Positions 17,530 to 21,125 of a stretch of 21,125 nucleotides of DNA are shown one piece after another. Both the position numbers and the translations under genes were made by a program. The notes below the pieces were generated by a model. The model was not told where the DNA came from. It searched no databases and worked only from the letters and a program-made list of their open reading frames with translations. Within the stretch, counting starts at the first letter, position 1; each line of letters starts with the position of its first letter. The DNA is from Stentor coeruleus (lineage: Eukaryota > Ciliophora > Heterotrichea > Heterotrichida > Stentoridae). The stretch covers positions 1 through 21,125 of the forward strand of contig MPUH01001203.1 in NCBI GenBank assembly GCA_001970955.1, given 5' to 3'.

Positions 17530-18203
17530 TTCCATTTTTATTTTTTTCTTTAGTTAAAAATTTTCTATTATTATATACCGCCCTTATCTGATAAGTCATA
17601 AATCACTTTTTCTTTAGTTGTAGATAAAAAATTCACTTTAGATTAGTTAATTAAAGTTGTTTATATTGTTATAATTATTTTTTATCATTTTTAACTCTTA
17701 TTTGTCTGTAGGACAATTTCGCTATGTTTGGATAAATATTACAATTATTTAGCACATTAGAATGGTATCTTAATATGTTTAGATGTTACGTTCATATCCC
17801 ATATTAATTTAGCATCATATTATGTGGTATTTAATCAAATGCATAGGAAAATGATGGAGAGAGCGAAGGTAAAGGGACTCTAAAGAGACCTGAAATTCAA
17901 GCCTCCTCCTAAAAAAATAGCAAACAACAAAAGACAAACAAAAAACAAACAAAAGCAAACAAACAAACAAAAACAAAACAAAAACAAACAAAATACAAAC
18001 AAAATACAAACAAAATAAAAAACAAAATACAAACAAAAACCAAAACAAAACAAAAAACAAACAAAAACAAAAGCAAACAAAATACAAACAAAACAAAAAA
18101 CAACAAAATAAAACAACAAAATACAAACAAAAACCAAAACCAAAACCAAAACCAAAACAAAAAAAACCAAAAAAACAAAAAAACATCTGTATATATATTT
18201 TTA
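17530..18203 (+). repeat. Repeat family member E3 with expanded A/C-rich tail
   Basis: The third copy has TTCCATTTTTA (17530-17540), CCGCCCTTATCTGATA (17578-17593), CCCATATTAATTT (17798-17810) and a TATA-like GGTATTTAAT (17826-17835). The body starts GATGGAGAGAGCG at 17853 and ends CCTCCTCCT at 17910. The sequence AAATTCAAGCC in the body loosely resembles a Pol III B box. The tail is exceptionally long (to about 18185), and a T run follows at 18199-18203. Confidence 0.6.
17911..18185 (+). repeat. Low-complexity CAAA/CAAAA-type repeat tract
   Basis: About 275 bp of irregular A and C units (CAAA, CAAAA, ATACAAA) with very few G and T form the tail of repeat copy E3. Open frames read on the minus strand here (Phe/Cys/Val-rich) are translation artefacts of the repeat. 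Confidence 0.9.
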
Positions 18204-18591
18204 AACTTGAATGAAAAATTATCTATTTAGAATTATAATAAAGTATATAGCCTTAATAAAATTTCAATGTTTCATTTCTATAGGGTCTTAAGTTTTTACT
18301 ATCACCTTAAAGCTAATCTTGGCATAAAGCAATATTCCCATTAAAAAAACATCACAATTTTATTACTTTAAAAATATTAAACCCTAGTATTACATAATTT
18401 TTAAACTTCAATTATTTTGATATTATCTTTTATAAATAATAGCAAACACTTCACTCATACCGCAACTTTATTCATATCAAAATAGTTAACCTTATAATAA
18501 AAATCTATGTAAAAGCTCCTACAGCAGTTGTATGAAAAAAAAAAATCGAGCATATTTTATATATATCCACTATTGAAGTATTAATAATACC
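18204..18591 (+). promoter_or_regulatory. 5' flank of GTPase copy B
   Basis: AT-rich, with moderately more C than G on the plus strand, like other 5' flanks here. No gene or specific element was recognised. Confidence 0.4.
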
Positions 18592-20980
18592 ATGAATGTC
18601 TACAAAAGTGCAGAAGAACTGAAATCAGAGTTGAGTGAGTTTTTTGAAAGAGCTCCTAATGACTATGCTGTTGTAATTTCTCTTGGCAAAGAAAGCCGTG
18701 GTAAATCTGAATTTCTAGGGCATTTATTCCAAGACAAAAACATCCCCAACAAATCTTTGCTAAATACTAATCAAGGAACAATAGGATTTATTCCAAGAAT
18801 TTACCATAACTTTATATTGTTAGACATGGAAGGGCTTGAGTCAAATAATAGTGATTTTACAAGAGATGCTTTTAATCTGTGCAGCACTATGGTCTTGTCA
18901 GATTTAATTTTACTTCATATTTCCCAAGATGATATAGAAAGCAATGATTTTATTACAAAATTCGCCTATAATTTTTGGCAAAGCGCAAAAACTTGTCTTA
19001 AACACAAAAGCAATCTTCCAAAAATTATTTTGTTGATAAGAAATCCTAAATGGTTTCGGGCAAGTGAAAAAATCAAAAAGGAATATGAAAATTTGATTCT
19101 AACATTTATATTCCTGGCTAATGAGAAGATAAGAGAAAATCATCGAAAATTTGTAGAGAATTTCCAAAATAAATCAAGTTCAAAGAAATTATCTTCAGAA
19201 GAGAAAAATGAAATGGAACAAGCATTACAAAGACTCCAGGAAGAACTAAAAAAATATGAATTAAAACTGGATTCTCACTTATAATGAAATGGAGCAAGCA
19301 TTACAAAGACTCCAGGAAGAACTAAAAAAATATGAATTAAAACTGGATTCTCACTTTTGCATTTTTTATCAACTCGATCTAAACACTCAAAAAACTTATT
19401 AATGCATTTTTTATCAACTCGATCTAAACACTCAAAAAACTTATTATTATGAACTTTTGAATAAAGAAGATAATTTTGTTATTGAGTTTTCAAATTTTGA
19501 AGTATTAAATCAAAGAATACAAGACATTATTATTCAAGTAAGGCAGACTCTAATAGAAAAACAGAATTTTGACCCTAAACCTTTACATGGTGTAGATGCA
19601 GAAGTATCAGTAGTTTTACAAAGAATAATTCATGATTTATCTATACAAAATTATACAAGAAAACTTATAGAAAAAGTTTTTTTTGATATAAAATACGATA
19701 TTTTCTTAAAATATCCTAGCGGGAATGGTTGTTTGAAACTTTTAGAACTATATAGCAAAGTGTCTGAATATGTAGAAAAAAGTAGTTCATCAATTAAATT
19801 TAAACCTGAATCTATTAATGAAACCAAAATAGCACAAATCAGAAATAACCATCAAGTTAAAATAACAGAAATTCTTGAAAAATATACTGAAGATAGAGAT
19901 TTGATGATTGAAATTATCAGATATGTAAAATACTTAACTGCAATTTCATTTGCATGTAATTTTTCATTGGACCCAACGTTAAAAGAAAATTGTGTTTATC
20001 AAGCACTTGAATGTATTATTCATTATAGTAGTGATAGTGATATTATAAATCATACTATTTCGAAAATCAATTTTAGTATAACAAAATATCGATGCATGTT
20101 TTATTTTGATGAAGATGTTATTGAAATACTTAACATTCTAATGCCAAGAGATTTTAAGTTAATTGAATGTATTTATACTATTTACAATAAATTAATTGAA
20201 CAAAGTTTAGAAAATGATTATCAATATACTGAAGTGTTAGACGAACAAATCCAACATTATAAAAAAGCAGATTACAGTAACCATATAATAAGTCTTTGCG
20301 AACTTTTTTTAAATACGATTTTATACAATCGTGATGAAATTGATTCATTCATCAACAAATTAAAAGATTTTCATGCTTTAGTTCTACTAGAAAAAGATAA
20401 AAATTTAATTGTTTTTATGGATAAAGGGCTAAATATGAAAACTATATCAAAAGTTGAAAAATTATATTCTTTTACTGTAATAGAAAGATTATTACCATCA
20501 TTATCAGGTTTAATAATAGGAGTTGCTAGTTCAGTTGGTCGTAGTATAGCTATTGCTCTTGCAGCAGAAGCAGCCACAGCAGCAGCAGCAACTGCAACAG
20601 CAACTCTTTGGATTCCTGTTGCTGGATGGATTCTTTTTGGTGTAACAACTTTAGGAAGTATAGGTTGGGTTGCATATTCATATTTTAAAAAAGAAAATTC
20701 AGTTAAAATAGTTTTACCATATACAACAGGAAAAAATGAAAAAATTATCAATGTTTTAGTTTTTGAAGATTTATCAAATGGAAAACTTAGAAATAAAAAA
20801 TTCAGTTTTGATGAAAATAAATTATCCTATGAAATAGAATTGTTTAATGAAACTACCAGCCAGAAATCTGCTTTTCTTTCGGTAAGATGTATTGTGATAT
20901 TGTCTGATAAAGTTGCATCAGTTGAGAAAATTGTTGAGAAAAAGAAAAGTGAACTTGAAATCAAATATAGCCAAGCTTAG
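18592..20980 (+). CDS. GBP/atlastin-type large GTPase, copy B (split by assembly duplications; RN in place of RD)
   Basis: This is a paralogue of the minus-strand GTPase. The G domain shows the P-loop GKESRGKS (residues 32-39), a candidate switch Thr63 and DMEG (79-82). At the guanine-specificity position it has LLIRN (147-151), where copy A has LLIRD. A long helical region follows, then a hydrophobic segment at about 595-658 of the joined protein. It has an Ala/Thr run and IPVAGWILFG, a likely membrane-inserting hairpin. As written, the frame stops at 19284 and resumes later. Two direct duplications lie between (19207-19280 with 19283-19356; 19358-19401 with 19403-19446). Removing one copy of each (76 + 45 bases) joins the parts in frame at about 755 aa. 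The restored FCIFYQLDLNTQKTYYYE aligns with CVYFQIDFKNSEVKYFD of copy A. The stop is TAG. Nucleotide preference and biological role are unknown. Confidence 0.8.
19207..19446. repeat. Two direct duplications inside GTPase copy B (probable assembly joins)
   Basis: A 74-bp segment occurs at 19207-19280 and 19283-19356 with one A/G mismatch and two extra bases between copies. A 44-bp segment occurs at 19358-19401 and 19403-19446, identical. Each first copy ends in a frame stop (TAA at 19282-19284 and at 19400-19402). Collapsing both restores homology with copy A. The single mismatch suggests that the joined pieces came from different alleles. Confidence 0.9.
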
Positions 20981-21125
20981 ATAGTTTTTACTAGGTATAA
21001 TTTAGACTTAACTTTTTATGTATAAAATATCAATGAATTTCAAATTTTTCTTTGATGCAAACAATAGAGAAACATAGAGAGTTGTGGGACAGGCAAGTGA
21101 CATATAATTTTATAAATAATATTAG

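Noticed and set aside
17815..18186. Minus-strand open frames giving Phe/Cys/Val-rich proteins
   Set aside because: They are translations of the CAAA-type simple repeat and change character with each frame; there is no start context or domain.
19457..20980. A separate protein starting at 19457
   Set aside because: The codon is TTG, and the frame joins the upstream GTPase domain once the duplications are collapsed; copy A shows the same continuous architecture.
21083..21108. GTGGGACAGGCAAGTGACA resembling the transposon end at 201
   Set aside because: The match is only partial, it is not flanked by TA at the proper place, and the subterminal AAGTGTGCAACTT motifs are absent.
1..21125. CRISPR arrays, rRNA or tRNA genes
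   Set aside because: No regularly spaced short repeats with unique spacers, and no rRNA or cloverleaf-like sequence, were seen on either strand by eye.

Overview
The window looks like macronuclear DNA of a heterotrich ciliate, most likely Stentor or a close relative. It is strongly AT-rich, with compact genes that have almost no introns and very short intergenic gaps. One 15-nt GT...AG intron can be read with confidence at the 5' end of a ciliary gene; introns this small are a heterotrich hallmark. Intact reading frames end in TAA or TAG, and no TGA lies inside any of the long frames, which argues for the standard code (Stentor) rather than a TGA=Trp heterotrich such as Blepharisma. The organism name is inference; the intron and stop codon use are seen directly.

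Layout. Positions 1-201 are one terminal inverted end of a Tc1/mariner- or pogo-like DNA transposon. A 647-aa protein (402-2345, +) carries ten N-terminal octapeptide repeats and a HELAH zinc-protease-like motif. A B-box/RING-like zinc-finger gene (2551-3667, -) is broken by two apparent single-base losses. From 3668 to 6193 there is no intact gene, but there is a short retrotransposon remnant bounded by 13-bp direct repeats (4103-4646) and a perfect 48-bp tandem duplication. A small ankyrin protein follows (6194-6898, +), then a GBP/atlastin-type large GTPase (7350-9648, -). Next come a CDPK-like pseudokinase (10041-11456, +) and the dynein regulatory complex subunit DRC11 (11551-14274, -). 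A 4.3-kb gene-free stretch (14275-18591) holds three same-direction copies of a repeat with strikingly conserved spacing of sequence boxes and A-rich tails. A second large GTPase (18592-20980, +), paralogous to the first, closes the window.

Functional themes. DRC11 belongs to the axonemal nexin-dynein regulatory complex. The pseudokinase is probably membrane-anchored through an N-terminal MGC motif. The two large GTPases are diverged paralogues; one has Asn in place of the Asp of its guanine-specificity motif. I see no operon or other evidence that the neighbours act in one pathway.

Quality warnings. Both GTPase genes are split by short direct duplications, two of them around a single N. Collapsing these restores one open frame in each gene, and in the second gene the joined segment aligns with its paralogue. 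These breaks are therefore very probably assembly artefacts and not pseudogenes. The zinc-finger gene may suffer from homopolymer undercalls. The most interesting undescribed signal is the three-copy repeat family at 15220-18203, which resembles a set of small-RNA transcription units with an external promoter.
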